Positions 1-8,506 of a DNA stretch of 21,407 bases are shown piece after piece (within the stretch, counting starts at the first letter, position 1; each line of letters starts with the position of its first letter). Source of the stretch: a virus. Both the position numbers and the translations under genes were made by a program. Where the stretch lies: the IMG/VR virus record IMGVR_UViG_3300047551_000196, positions 1 to 21,407 of that record; one strand, written 5' to 3'. The notes beneath the pieces are model-generated. The model worked only from the letters and a program-made list of their open reading frames with translations. It did no database searches and was not told where the DNA came from.

Positions 1-3000
1 ACATCAAAACCGCTGCTGCTTACGTTGGTCACGTTGAAGTAGTCGCCGGATTGCAGGTTTTGAGCGGTGATGCCGATGGACGGCAAGATGCTGTTGACGC
101 CTCCGAGTGCCGCCGTTCCGGTCCAGAACGGATTGGCAAACGCAACGCTCTTGGTGCCAGCACCGCTTGATTCGGCCACCACTGAGCTTTCAATGCGCCG
201 CTGAAACGATGCTTTGTAGCCCAGCTCATAACAGGCAAACGCCTGCGACAACGTAAAGGCTGAGGCATCCAGCTTGAACTGGAAGGCTCGCGCAGTGAAG
301 GTGCCGTTGCCAAATTCTTGGTAGTCGCTCCACGTTGGCGATCCGGCAGGATTGTCGTCAGTGGTACGCACGCAGACCTTGGAATTGACTTGATCGGCCA
401 CTGCGCCCTCAAAGTCAACCCAAGTGTCAATCAGGTCGGTGCGCTCGTCGATCAGATCAGATGGGTAGAAACCACCAGCAACAAGATGACGTCGTAGATC
501 TAGCGAATACTTAGCGCCTAGATCTAGCACTTCATTGAACACGTATGTACCTGTCTCCGCAATGTCGCCGTAATAGTCGAGATCCAGCAGCAGATCAAAG
601 TCTGCGATGGTGTCAAACAGTGCTGAGCCGCCGAGCGTAATGGCGTCGTACTCAGCGCTGTAAAACAAATTTGTGAACTCGCCTTGGAATGGCGGATCCG
701 TTGTGTCTTCGCGTTTGTCCAGCACCAAGAAGGCGCTAAGTGGATCGGGCAGGTCAACGACGACGCTGGCTTCAGCGATGCTTTGCTTGCCGCTGCTGTC
801 TTCAAACTTGACGAGGTATTCACCCTCGACCATTGGCACGATCGCTTCGGTGCTGTAGCCAGGCACTGCAGGGATGAGATCCTGCGAGTTAGTCCATGTG
901 CCAGTGCCGTCTGTGATGCTGGTGTGGCGGATGTGAACGCGACCGCCGATCTTCACGTCAAGATCAGTCGAAGCATCCCAACGCAAACGTGCAGAGTTGG
1001 CGCTGATCTGTTCAATCGTCAGATTCTGCACATTGGCGGGTTCAACTAGCTTGCCGCGTGCTGATACATCCAGACGTGCTGGTTGCGCTGATGGCCGCAA
1101 TCCAGCATTAACGCCATAGATCAATACTTCGTAGTCGCCAGGTGTGGTGTCATAGATGACGTATTCCTGGGTGGTGACATAACTCTGCGCCCAGTTGCCG
1201 TCTACTCTTCGCCATTGCACCAGGTACTGCACAGCATTGGTGCGCCCGTCTTCATCAATGGATGCGAGCCAGTTGATGATGAGTTTGGACAGCACTTGTC
1301 CCGCTTCCTCGTACAACACCTCTTGGGAGGTCGGCGCACGTGGAGCACTGGCTGGCTTGTTGAGATCAGTGATGTCGCGTTCTTCTAGTGCTGTGCCGCG
1401 TTCGATGTAGTCGTACTTGCTGGCGTTATAGGCAATAGCGCTGATAGCGTAGTTGCTGCCGTCTTGCTCTTGAACGGTAAGCACACGCCACGTTGATGTT
1501 TGGATGGCGTTGGTTTGATAGATCCAGACGCTGTTCGCATTGGGCGCCACCGAGAAAGCCGTTGCGACAGTGATCACCTCACCGGCAATGCTGCTGATGC
1601 TGCGTGTTTCAACGCTGCCATCGGGCATGATGACCGACAGCTCAGCGCCTGCTGCTGTCAGTCCAGTGGCATCATCCACCGTGATGGCCGTGGTCGTTGC
1701 GGCAGAGATGCGACCGCCGCGTCGTGCACCAGCCCGCACTGGATCGGCTACCTCGATGATTTGCCCAGGGCGTACCAGCACGCCAGCATCAATCGAGGCA
1801 GTGAAGCTGATGATTTCGCTCTCGTAGCGCTCCGAGTACAACAGCCATTCACCGATGCGATACGCCTGTCCACGACTGGTGCAAGCGAAGGCGCTGATTT
1901 CAGTTTTGACGACGCCGTATTTCTGGATGGCTTCTGCGTCTTCTACGACTTCGTAGGCAATGTCGCGGCTGTTGAGATCGAGGTAGCTAACAACGCAAAC
2001 CGTGGGGCGGGTCTTGCGGCTGCCGCCTTGATAGCTGAAACCTTCTTCTGTGACATTTGCCAGCGTGAACAGATAGGCGGTATCAGCGGGCTTGTCTTGG
2101 CTGATCGTGAGTGCTCCAGTGCTCCAGTACGGCATCACCCGCATTACTGAGCACATGTCGTTGATCAGCTTGTACGCATCTTCTGCGGTTTGGATGTTGA
2201 CATTGCAAGAGAAGCGCGGCTCTTGCCCGCCGAAGCCATCGGGCACCAGTTCGGAGCAATACTGACTGGCGGCGTAGAAAGCGAACTTATCAAGTTGCGC
2301 GGCTTCAATGTGATCACCAAAGCCATAGCGCGTTGATGTGAGCAAATCCCACAGGATCCACGCTGGATCGCTGCACCATTGCGCTGCGCCGAATGTGCCG
2401 TTCCAGATGCCGGCGTAAATCAGCCTGCCGGTGACGCTATCAACGGTGGCATTGCTTGGAATTTGTACCTTGATGCCACGAATCAGATAGGACCGTGATG
2501 GGATGCGGTTGAACTGCTCGGCATCAACACGCAACCACGCCAATGCACTATTTGGGTAGCGCAGTTTGGCGTAGATGATCTCGGTATAGCTTGTCCAGTT
2601 GAAGGCGTTGACTACTTTGGGGTCAGTGCTATCTGGCCGGTCGCGTTCAACCTTGATGTCGATTGGGTAGACGCTGGCAAGGTTGATCAAGTAATCGCGC
2701 TGATAAGCATCACCAGTGCGTCCGCTGATGGTGTCGGTAACAGCCAAGTTGTAGCCGCCGCCGTTGTATTGCACGTAAATGCGCAGGCCTACTTGCGAGC
2801 CAAGCACATCGCCTTCGTTGGTGAACGTTTGCAGTTGCGGCACTGTGATCGTGATGCGTGCAGCATTAACGCTGGTGTCCGTGATAGATCGAACAACAGG
2901 CGATGCGTATTGCACCTCAACGCCTACTGCCTTTTCTTCCTCTACGTCAGACGTGCCAGGGATATAGGACTGATTCTGCGTGCCATTGCGCGTGGCAATG

Positions 3001-3239
3001 GAGACGTTCTGGAAGTTGTATGTACCGTCTGCATTTTGCAGCGGTGTGTTATCAATGAAGATGGATTGATAGCCGTTCTTCAGTCCTTCAATCTCGCCCT
3101 CGCTGATCAGATCGAGGACTTGCGCGTATTGCTTGGAATTAAGGCTGTCGGTTTCAGTTGTAGGCGTGCGTGGTGCGGGTTGCGATTGCGCACCGCCGCC
3201 TTTGCCACCGCCACCACCAGCGCCATAGATGCGTGCCAT
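1..3239 (-). CDS. Tail tip / host-specificity protein, lambda gpJ family (partial, runs off the left edge)
   Basis: Central tail-tip hub and receptor-contact protein of lambda-type siphophages. The frame is open from the ATG at 3239 to the window edge: 1079 codons with no stop, against 1132 residues for all of lambda gpJ, so only the extreme C-terminus should be missing. Frame was checked at the start, near 1238 and at the left end. A glycine-rich N-terminus (residues about 6-16) is followed by the family signature VLDLISEGEIEGL (41-53). Two fibronectin-III-like segments follow at about 632-720 (with VQYLVQWRRVDGNW) and 732-820 (with NSARLRWDAS). The rest is a beta-rich region that probably includes the receptor-binding part. 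The ATG overlaps the stop of the gpI-like gene by one base (TGATG). It appears less G+C-rich than the head genes. Family assignment is firm; the receptor is unknown. Confidence 0.93.
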   Translation of the reverse strand, partial: MARIYGAGGGGGKGGGAQSQPAPRTPTTETDSLNSKQYAQVLDLISEGEIEGLKNGYQSIFIDNTPLQNADGTYNFQNVSIATRNGTQNQSYIPGTSDVEEEKAVGVEVQYASPVVRSITDTSVNAARITITVPQLQTFTNEGDVLGSQVGLRIYVQYNGGGYNLAVTDTISGRTGDAYQRDYLINLASVYPIDIKVERDRPDSTDPKVVNAFNWTSYTEIIYAKLRYPNSALAWLRVDAEQFNRIPSRSYLIRGIKVQIPSNATVDSVTGRLIYAGIWNGTFGAAQWCSDPAWILWDLLTSTRYGFGDHIEAAQLDKFAFYAASQYCSELVPDGFGGQEPRFSCNVNIQTAEDAYKLINDMCSVMRVMPYWSTGALTISQDKPADTAYLFTLANVTEEGFSYQGGSRKTRPTVCVVSYLDLNSRDIAYEVVEDAEAIQKYGVVKTEISAFACTSRGQAYRIGEWLLYSERYESEIISFTASIDAGVLVRPGQIIEVADPVRAGARRGGRISAATTTAITVDDATGLTAAGAELSVIMPDGSVETRSISSIAGEVITVATAFSVAPNANSVWIYQTNAIQTSTWRVLTVQEQDGSNYAISAIAYNASKYDYIERGTALEERDITDLNKPASAPRAPTSQEVLYEEAGQVLSKLIINWLASIDEDGRTNAVQYLVQWRRVDGNWAQSYVTTQEYVIYDTTPGDYEVLIYGVNAGLRPSAQPARLDVSARGKLVEPANVQNLTIEQISANSARLRWDASTDLDVKIGGRVHIRHTSITDGTGTWTNSQDLIPAVPGYSTEAIVPMVEGEYLVKFEDSSGKQSIAEASVVVDLPDPLSAFLVLDKREDTTDPPFQGEFTNLFYSAEYDAITLGGSALFDTIADFDLLLDLDYYGDIAETGTYVFNEVLDLGAKYSLDLRRHLVAGGFYPSDLIDERTDLIDTWVDFEGAVADQVNSKVCVRTTDDNPAGSPTWSDYQEFGNGTFTARAFQFKLDASAFTLSQAFACYELGYKASFQRRIESSVVAESSGAGTKSVAFANPFWTGTAALGGVNSILPSIGITAQNLQSGDYFNVTNVSSSGFD

Positions 3240-3868
3240 CAGCCGTACACCTCTACGGTGTCAATACCAGCCGAGATGGTGACAGAGCCAACCAAGGTCT
3301 CGCCATAGACGATTGGCACGGGTGTGCCTTGCCTGCTGGTATTTTGGATGCCGCTGAAGCTGTAGCTTTTGCGGGGATCGTTGTTGTCTTGTGGTGTGCC
3401 GGGTTGGTTGATTTTTGGCGTGGGAGTTAAGAGCTGAGAGACTCCGCCGAGAATCAGCGATGCGCCAACAAGGCTTGCAGCAGTGCCAATGCCGGTCAAG
3501 ATGCCGCCGGCTGTAGCGGCTTGGCCAAAAATACTGAATGTGCCAAAAGCGCCTGCGCCTGGCAGTAAAAATGACAAGGCAATTAAGCCAATGCCCGCCA
3601 AAATCTTACCCGTTGCACCACCAGCACCCACTAGCACCGGCACGATCTTGATCTCTTGCTGCCCCGCTGGATCATGCAGCTCATCCATGGTTAGTGCATA
3701 TTTCCCCACACTGACGCGGTAGTGCTGATCCGCCATGTGCTTTTCAAGTTGCGGGAAGTTCACCACTAGAAACCGCACCGCCTCAGCGGCGTTGGCAACG
3801 TCCGCCTCAAACACACGCTGGCCAAGGAACTTGGCAAGTCGTCCATATACCCGGATCTTCCGCAGCAT
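3239..3868 (-). CDS. Tail assembly protein, lambda gpI family
   Basis: Tail-tip assembly protein of 209 residues (lambda gpI is 223). Residues 1-78 look like a small beta-grasp domain (MLRKIRVYGRLAKFLG to QQEIKIVPVLVG). A long glycine/alanine-rich hydrophobic stretch at about 83-147 is typical of gpI. A C-terminal segment contains TPVPIVYGETLVGS, resembling the link toward gpJ. The position between K-like and J-like genes agrees with lambda order. Translation likely starts at the ATG at 3868, with GGAGG about 12 bases upstream inside the end of the K-like gene; the spacing is long, so coupling may help. Its biochemical role is not well defined even in lambda. Confidence 0.88.
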   Translation of the reverse strand: MLRKIRVYGRLAKFLGQRVFEADVANAAEAVRFLVVNFPQLEKHMADQHYRVSVGKYALTMDELHDPAGQQEIKIVPVLVGAGGATGKILAGIGLIALSFLLPGAGAFGTFSIFGQAATAGGILTGIGTAASLVGASLILGGVSQLLTPTPKINQPGTPQDNNDPRKSYSFSGIQNTSRQGTPVPIVYGETLVGSVTISAGIDTVEVYG

Positions 3869-3876
3869 GATGCGAC

Positions 3877-4602
3877 TCAGCCTCCACCCATGGTAACGAA
3901 GTCGGGATGGCGCAGCCTATGGCCAGTGCATTTCTGAAGCCAGCCGCCACCGCCGTACAGATCACGACTGCTGAGTCGTCCGCGCAAGTGGTGAAGCACC
4001 ATTCCGTCACCGATGTAGACGCCGCAGTGGTTCAAGCCGCTGCCTGAAATGTTCATCAGCAGGAAGTCGCCTTTTTGCAGCTCTTGCTCCTCTTCCAGCT
4101 CGCGAAAGCCAGCCTCGCGCCAGCAGTCATCGAACATTGGCGCCGCTTCAAACTGCTCTGGTGTTAGCGGTCGCTCCCAGTCGCGTAGGTGTAATCCGTG
4201 CTCGGCGTACCAATCACGCGCCAGCGTCCAGCAGTCGCTGATGCCCCAGGTCCATTGCCTGCCGATGAGTGGAGCGCGGTAGCCGCTTGGTTGGCATTCG
4301 CCCCATCCGCCGGTCTTTGGATTCCAGATGTACCACGGTAGACCGCTTGCCTCGCAGGCCATTAGATCCGGCTGGCTTGGCGTTGGTGGCGTGCTTGGAT
4401 GCGAGTGGAACACCGCGACGATTTCGCCGGCATCTTCGGCGGCTGCGTAGTCGGCAGGATCGAGGATGAACTGATCGCTGCCGCTGCTGAGGTTGCGACA
4501 TGGCCAGTAGCGTTCGCGGCCTTTGACCACCACCACAAGCCCGCACGCCTCACGCGGTATATCACCACGTGCATGATCCATTGCGGCGTGCTTCCAGGTC
4601 AT
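3877..4602 (-). CDS. Tail tip assembly protein with JAMM peptidase and NlpC/P60 domains, lambda gpK family
   Basis: A 241-residue two-domain protein. The N-terminal half is a JAB/MPN metalloprotease-like domain with all expected zinc-site residues: Glu18 in PREACGL and the H-x-H...S-x-x-D motif at His66, His68, Ser76 and Asp79 ([14 protein letters not shown]). The C-terminal half is NlpC/P60-like, with candidate nucleophile Cys124 in [11 protein letters not shown], His192 in [10 protein letters not shown] and His204/His205 downstream. Known members act at the tail tip and may cut peptidoglycan stem peptides during DNA entry; that role is inferred here. The start overlaps the stop of the L-like gene by 4 bases (ATGA). 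Confidence 0.93.
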   Translation of the reverse strand: MTWKHAAMDHARGDIPREACGLVVVVKGRERYWPCRNLSSGSDQFILDPADYAAAEDAGEIVAVFHSHPSTPPTPSQPDLMACEASGLPWYIWNPKTGGWGECQPSGYRAPLIGRQWTWGISDCWTLARDWYAEHGLHLRDWERPLTPEQFEAAPMFDDCWREAGFRELEEEQELQKGDFLLMNISGSGLNHCGVYIGDGMVLHHLRGRLSSRDLYGGGGWLQKCTGHRLRHPDFVTMGGG

Positions 4603-5276
4603 CCGCTAAAGGCTCCGATGCCGGGGTAGCTGCCAAATGGCAGTTCAGCCGTAGCGCCAAAGTGCGCTTTGCAGTCAGTCAGTGTTTTGAGGCAGGTCGG
4701 CAGCCCGCCGCTGTAGCCACATTCGGTTGACTTGTATACCCACTGGCAGATGTTGGCGATGCATTGCCGTTTAGGTGCGCTGACGCCAGCAAGGTCAAAA
4801 GCGGCCGCAAGCTCAAACTCGACTACCTCGCGGTTTTCGATGGTTTTGCGATCGACGTAGTAGATCTCACGCGGAAACTCCGCCGTAGGGTCGGGACTGT
4901 AGGGGCTAGTGCCACCAGGGAAGTTTGCTGCGTCGATATAGCGTGCCAGCGTGCGGATGCGCGTAAATTTGGCACCCTCCAGTCCATCCGGCAGTGTCAA
5001 CAGCAGGGCCGTGATGGTGCTGAGGATGTTGCTGACGCGGATCTTGGGACGTGGGAGCTGACCATTGCCGCTGTATTCAAACCCATCAGCCTCGACGGGA
5101 AAACGCTGATAGTTGTTGCCGTTCCACACCACCTCGCCATTGTTGTTGAGGCTGGTGCCAGCGTGGAAACGGTAGGTGTCGTTTGCGCCGTGTTGGGCAG
5201 TATTCAGCTCCAGCTCAAACAGCTCGATGATCGCGCTAGGCGTAACAGCTTGAAGGTCTGAAACCGGAACCGTCAT
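4599..5276 (-). CDS. Minor tail protein, lambda gpL family (probable Fe-S tail-tip protein)
   Basis: Tail-tip protein of 225 residues (lambda gpL is 232). The N-terminal part ([21 protein letters not shown] at about 88-108) matches the gpL family. The C-terminal part holds five cysteines at 172, 177, 186, 195 and 202. Lambda gpL and relatives bind a [4Fe-4S] cluster through C-terminal cysteines, so four of these five probably do the same; which four cannot be told from sequence alone. It sits between M-like and K-like genes, with 4-base ATGA overlaps at both ends, so translation is probably coupled. Confidence 0.91.
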   Translation of the reverse strand: MTVPVSDLQAVTPSAIIELFELELNTAQHGANDTYRFHAGTSLNNNGEVVWNGNNYQRFPVEADGFEYSGNGQLPRPKIRVSNILSTITALLLTLPDGLEGAKFTRIRTLARYIDAANFPGGTSPYSPDPTAEFPREIYYVDRKTIENREVVEFELAAAFDLAGVSAPKRQCIANICQWVYKSTECGYSGGLPTCLKTLTDCKAHFGATAELPFGSYPGIGAFSG

Positions 5277-5608
5277 GGCTCAAACACCTCGCGAAAAGTT
5301 GCCTGGATCTGGTTGTTGTTGCAGTTGCTTAGCGTGACTTGCCACTCCTCACAGACGTATTTGCCGGCCGTGCCGCGAGGTGGCGTCCAGTCGAACGCTT
5401 CCACGCCGCCGCGCGCCTCAAGGAAGGCCGCAATGTTGTCGCGCTCGGTGTCGGTCCGGTTGGCAAACGTCAGACTCCATTCCTTCGGGTCGCTGTGGAG
5501 GCCGAAGCGGATCCGCTGCTCATAGCCGTCACCAGCCTGAAAGCGCCGCACCCGAGGCTTGCTGCTCTCAGTTGCCTCAAACGAGGCCGTGTAGGTAAAG
5601 GTCGCCAT
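5273..5608 (-). CDS. Minor tail protein, lambda gpM family
   Basis: A 111-residue tail-tip protein, close to the 109 residues of lambda gpM. Family hallmarks are GDGYEQRIRFGL (about 26-37), KEWSLTFANR (about 42-51) and AFDWTPPRG (about 71-79), followed by an acidic, aromatic C-terminus (ATFREVFEP). The fold resembles tail-tube proteins, and M forms a ring below the tube in lambda-like tails. It begins 3 bases after the tape-measure stop and overlaps the L-like start by 4 bases, as expected for the H-M-L block. Confidence 0.92.
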   Translation of the reverse strand: MATFTYTASFEATESSKPRVRRFQAGDGYEQRIRFGLHSDPKEWSLTFANRTDTERDNIAAFLEARGGVEAFDWTPPRGTAGKYVCEEWQVTLSNCNNNQIQATFREVFEP

Positions 5609-5611
5609 CGG

Positions 5612-7819
5612 TTACGCCGCCAACAGGCCGCCAGGCCGCTTCTGCTTGATCAATTCTGCCTGAACCGCCTGCGAGATCGCGCGGCCCAGCTGCTCGCCTT
5701 GGCCGCCGTTGCCCTGCACGCTGGTGCCCTTGGCATCCACGTTCACCACCACACTGGTGCCACCACCACCTGCCACGCCCAGTTTGCCGTCGCGGCCGCG
5801 CTTCAGCGGCATGATTGCCTCCGGGCCAGCCTCTCCCATCAGGCCCAGTCGGCCGGCGCCGCCGTTGGCGAATTTGAACAGCGTGGGGCTGTTGACGATG
5901 CCGCCAGACGCAAACGGTTGGATGCCGTTGGCGAACGTGCCGCCGTTGGCAAAGATGCCGCCCGGCACCAGCTTGGTAGTGGAGAGCGCATTGGCGCCAC
6001 TGAGCGCGCCACCACCGCCAGGGATCAAGTTCTGGATCAGCTGCAGGATCGGCGCAATGATCAGCATCCGCGTCACCATCCGCGTCAGGTCCTCGATCAC
6101 CGACAGCGCGAAATCTTTGAAGCTAAACTTACCCGTCATCGTCAGGCTGACGATTGCATCCTCAAGACCCTTGAAGGCGTTTTGCGCCACGTTGCTGATG
6201 TTCTCAGCCAGCGTGCCAATGCTCTCTAGGTAGGAGTTAATGCCACCTTGCGCGCCTTGAATTGCTTGGCTCTGCAGCTCGATGGCATTGACAAACTCCA
6301 TCGCGCCGATGGCGGCTTGTGCAGCTTCGTCACCGATCGCCTTGATGCCTTGTTGGTACTCCTTATCCGCAAGTGCGACGTTGCCCTCCGAGATCTTCTT
6401 GATGAGATCCTCGAACGGCTTGATGTCGATCTGACCGCCAGCTGCGTTGATCTCCACAGCCAACTGCACCACGTCGCGGGTGAGCTGATCCACCAGCCGG
6501 CTGTTCTCGGTGATCGCCGCGCTGCGCCGTAGCTCCAGCGTCTCAAACTCATTGGCACCCACGCCCGCATAAGCAGCGTTGAGATCTTCCAAGCTCTCGC
6601 GCAGCTTCTGCTGCATGTCCAGCGCGCGCTGGCCAAGGTCGCGCCGGCGCTCCTCTAGGCGCTCCTGCTCCTTAGCGGCACGCTTGGACGCGGCCTCAGC
6701 CTTCTTTGCTTCTGCTTCTGGATCGGAACGCCCTGGCAGCAATGCTGGGATGGGGCGCAGTGTTGGCGGCTTAAGCCTGTCGGTTTTCTGGAACTCAGGC
6801 TGCTGCTGCAACAGTCTGATGAAGTTCTGAGTGTCGAAGCCAAAACCCAAAAAGCCAGGCCCGGCCTGCTGCTGCAGCTGACGACGCCGCGCTTCTCCAA
6901 TGATCCGATCGAGCGCCTCAGGTCCACCAAACGGCAGCTTGCCCGCCTTGATTGCAGCCCTAGTGTCTGCCTCCTGCGGTCCGTTGATTGCAGTCTTGAT
7001 CGCTAGGTTGATCGTGTCGAGGATGTTGATCGCGTAGTCCAGAATGGCCTTCATCGCAGGCGCCAGGATGTTGCCCAGCGTCTGAGAGAGGGCTGTGATG
7101 TTGTCCTTCAACGTGCTGAACTTGCCGTTCAGCGTGTCGCTCTGTGCAATGGCACCGTCTGCGTACTTGCCACCTGCATCAGTAAGCCGCTTGATCGCCA
7201 GCTCAACAGCCTCGGCGCTGATGCGGCCGCCCTCCAATGCCTTGGTGAACTCCTGCCCCTGCAGCTTGTACATCCGCTGCAGCTCCTCAGATAGCGCCAC
7301 GCCGCGCTCTTGGAACTGCAGCAGCTCCTCGCCTTGCAGTCGCCCCTTGGCCACAACTTGCCCGTAAGCAGTCGCCAGTTCCGTCAAGTTGGCGCCAGTT
7401 GCACCAGCCACATCGCCAAGGTTTTTCACCACCTCAACAACACGCACCGACTCGATGCCAAAAGCGTTCAGGCGCTTTGCTGTCTCGATCAGCTCTGTTG
7501 ACTCAAAAGGAGTTGCCGCTCCGTAGGACTGCAGCTCTCTGATGATCTGCGATGCTTGCTGTGCGCTGCCAGTCAGAACCTCGAGACTCTTGGCTTGGCT
7601 TTGCAGGGTGGCAGTGTCACCGAAGATCTTGGTGAAGATGACGCCGCCGCCAACCAGGCCAATCAGGCCGCCGATGCCGCCGCGCAACCCAGCCATCGCT
7701 AGGTTCAGGTTTTTCACGCGGCCCTCGACGCCCTGCATCGAGTTGCCGAGCCGGCGAATGTTGTTCTCGCCTTGAACGTCCGCCTTGATGCGGAGCATGG
7801 CGTCCATGTTCATCGCCAT
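5612..7819 (-). CDS. Tail tape measure protein, lambda gpH family
   Basis: Sets tail length and is thought to be released into the host during DNA entry. It has 735 residues; with the usual relation of about 0.15 nm per residue the tail would be roughly 110 nm (inference). The N-terminus includes a hydrophobic glycine-rich segment (about 44-62) and the tape-measure N-terminal domain with ATPFESTELIETAKRLNAFG. A charged coiled-coil stretch lies at about 365-415. A hydrophobic segment follows (MLIIAPILQLIQNLIPGGGG). The C-terminal signature GEAGPEAIMPLKRGRDGKLG is at about 661-680. AGGAG stands 8 bases before the ATG at 7819, one base after the T-frame stop. Met3, Met5 and Met8 are alternative starts. 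Confidence 0.95.
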   Translation of the reverse strand: MAMNMDAMLRIKADVQGENNIRRLGNSMQGVEGRVKNLNLAMAGLRGGIGGLIGLVGGGVIFTKIFGDTATLQSQAKSLEVLTGSAQQASQIIRELQSYGAATPFESTELIETAKRLNAFGIESVRVVEVVKNLGDVAGATGANLTELATAYGQVVAKGRLQGEELLQFQERGVALSEELQRMYKLQGQEFTKALEGGRISAEAVELAIKRLTDAGGKYADGAIAQSDTLNGKFSTLKDNITALSQTLGNILAPAMKAILDYAINILDTINLAIKTAINGPQEADTRAAIKAGKLPFGGPEALDRIIGEARRRQLQQQAGPGFLGFGFDTQNFIRLLQQQPEFQKTDRLKPPTLRPIPALLPGRSDPEAEAKKAEAASKRAAKEQERLEERRRDLGQRALDMQQKLRESLEDLNAAYAGVGANEFETLELRRSAAITENSRLVDQLTRDVVQLAVEINAAGGQIDIKPFEDLIKKISEGNVALADKEYQQGIKAIGDEAAQAAIGAMEFVNAIELQSQAIQGAQGGINSYLESIGTLAENISNVAQNAFKGLEDAIVSLTMTGKFSFKDFALSVIEDLTRMVTRMLIIAPILQLIQNLIPGGGGALSGANALSTTKLVPGGIFANGGTFANGIQPFASGGIVNSPTLFKFANGGAGRLGLMGEAGPEAIMPLKRGRDGKLGVAGGGGTSVVVNVDAKGTSVQGNGGQGEQLGRAISQAVQAELIKQKRPGGLLAA

Positions 7820-7820
7820 G

Positions 7821-8102
7821 TCAGCTGCTCCTATTGATGCTCAGTAACGCCGCGGCTTCCATCACCTGCAGATCCTCCAGCAGAGCGCGCGGGTCTTCCA
7901 CTTCGTACAGTCTAAGGAGCCACGCCACAGCCCCATAATCGAGGCCCAGCAGGCCGCTCATTGTGGTGCGCCACTGTGTCTGTAGGCGTAGGAACATCTC
8001 GACCGCCGGCCAGTTCTCCTCAAACACCTCGAAATCCTCCGGCGGCTGCTCCGGCATCACGATGCCAAGGGTTGCCGCGTCTGCTTCCGTTTCATCAATC
8101 AC
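7821..8102 (-). CDS. Tail assembly chaperone T part (DUF1799-like), probably made as a G-T frameshift fusion
   Basis: The stand-alone frame starts at a GTG at 8102 and gives 93 residues. The core ENWPAVEMFLRLQTQWRT, followed by GLDYGAV and VMEAAALL, matches the DUF1799 phage family. The same frame is open upstream through KLIEAAEHWASGG back to the end of the G gene, with no start signal there. This extension fits a -1 frameshift at 8138-8144, giving a 224-residue GT fusion spanning 7821-8494 (119 residues of G plus 105). In lambda the equivalent T domain recruits the tail tube protein to the tape measure. I favour the fusion as the functional product; independent GTG initiation is possible but no good ribosome site precedes it. 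Confidence 0.85.
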   Translation of the reverse strand: MIDETEADAATLGIVMPEQPPEDFEVFEENWPAVEMFLRLQTQWRTTMSGLLGLDYGAVAWLLRLYEVEDPRALLEDLQVMEAAALLSINRSS

Positions 8103-8144
8103 GCCGCCGCTAGCCCAGTGCTCGGCGGCCTCTATCAGTTTTTT
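8103..8144 (-). promoter_or_regulatory. Programmed -1 ribosomal frameshift signal (slippery heptamer plus hairpin)
   Basis: In the G frame the last codons are CGA AAA AAC TGA, so the heptamer A AAA AAC (8144-8138) sits in the correct phase directly before the G stop codon. After an 8-base spacer (TGATAGAG) comes a 7-bp GC-only stem, GCCGCCG (8129-8123) pairing with CGGCGGC (8109-8103), around a 13-base loop. Slipping back one base enters the T frame at CTG (8138). Heptamer type, phase, spacer and stem all match known -1 frameshift elements, and the G/GT gene position is where lambda uses one. Confidence 0.88.
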
Positions 8145-8494
8145 CGCTTGGCTCCCTTGATGCTGTCCATGTACGCCTTCAGCACCGCAACAGCGAGAAA
8201 CGGCACCTCCAGCAGTTGCTCCAGTGCCTTCTGGCTGTAGGGAATCTCCTTGCCGTCGTCGCCAGTCACGCCAGACCAGCCAACCAGCACATCGCCAGCG
8301 ATCTCGGTCAGCCGGTCCAAATCGTTCAAATCTTCCAGCTTCATCATCTCGGCCACCATCGGACCGATCTTGCTCTGCGGTAGGCGTTTGAACTCGCCGT
8401 CGAACGTCTGTTTTTCGTGTCGGCCACCATCGACGGGAACGTCAAATGTGACCGGCCAGATGTAGGTGTCGGACTGCTTGAGAACAAACGCCAT
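8135..8494 (-). CDS. Tail assembly chaperone G (lambda gpG-like position)
   Basis: A 119-residue protein between the tail tube and tape-measure genes, the invariant place for tail chaperones that coat the tape measure during assembly. The sequence is mixed alpha/beta with a lysine-rich end (SIKGAKRKN) produced by the slippery site; lambda gpG is 140 residues. Sequence similarity alone would not name it: the call rests on position, size and the frameshift into a DUF1799-like frame. AGGAG lies 7 bases before the ATG at 8494, 12 bases after the tail tube stop, so it probably has efficient independent initiation. Confidence 0.85.
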   Translation of the reverse strand: MAFVLKQSDTYIWPVTFDVPVDGGRHEKQTFDGEFKRLPQSKIGPMVAEMMKLEDLNDLDRLTEIAGDVLVGWSGVTGDDGKEIPYSQKALEQLLEVPFLAVAVLKAYMDSIKGAKRKN

Positions 8495-8506
8495 GCAGGG
8501 CTCCTA

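Noticed and set aside
495-527. Two copies of a TAGATCTA palindrome about 20 bases apart
   Set aside because: Both fall in the J-like coding frame, where they encode repeated Leu-Asp-Leu. No other operator-like feature is present and the site is far from any promoter.
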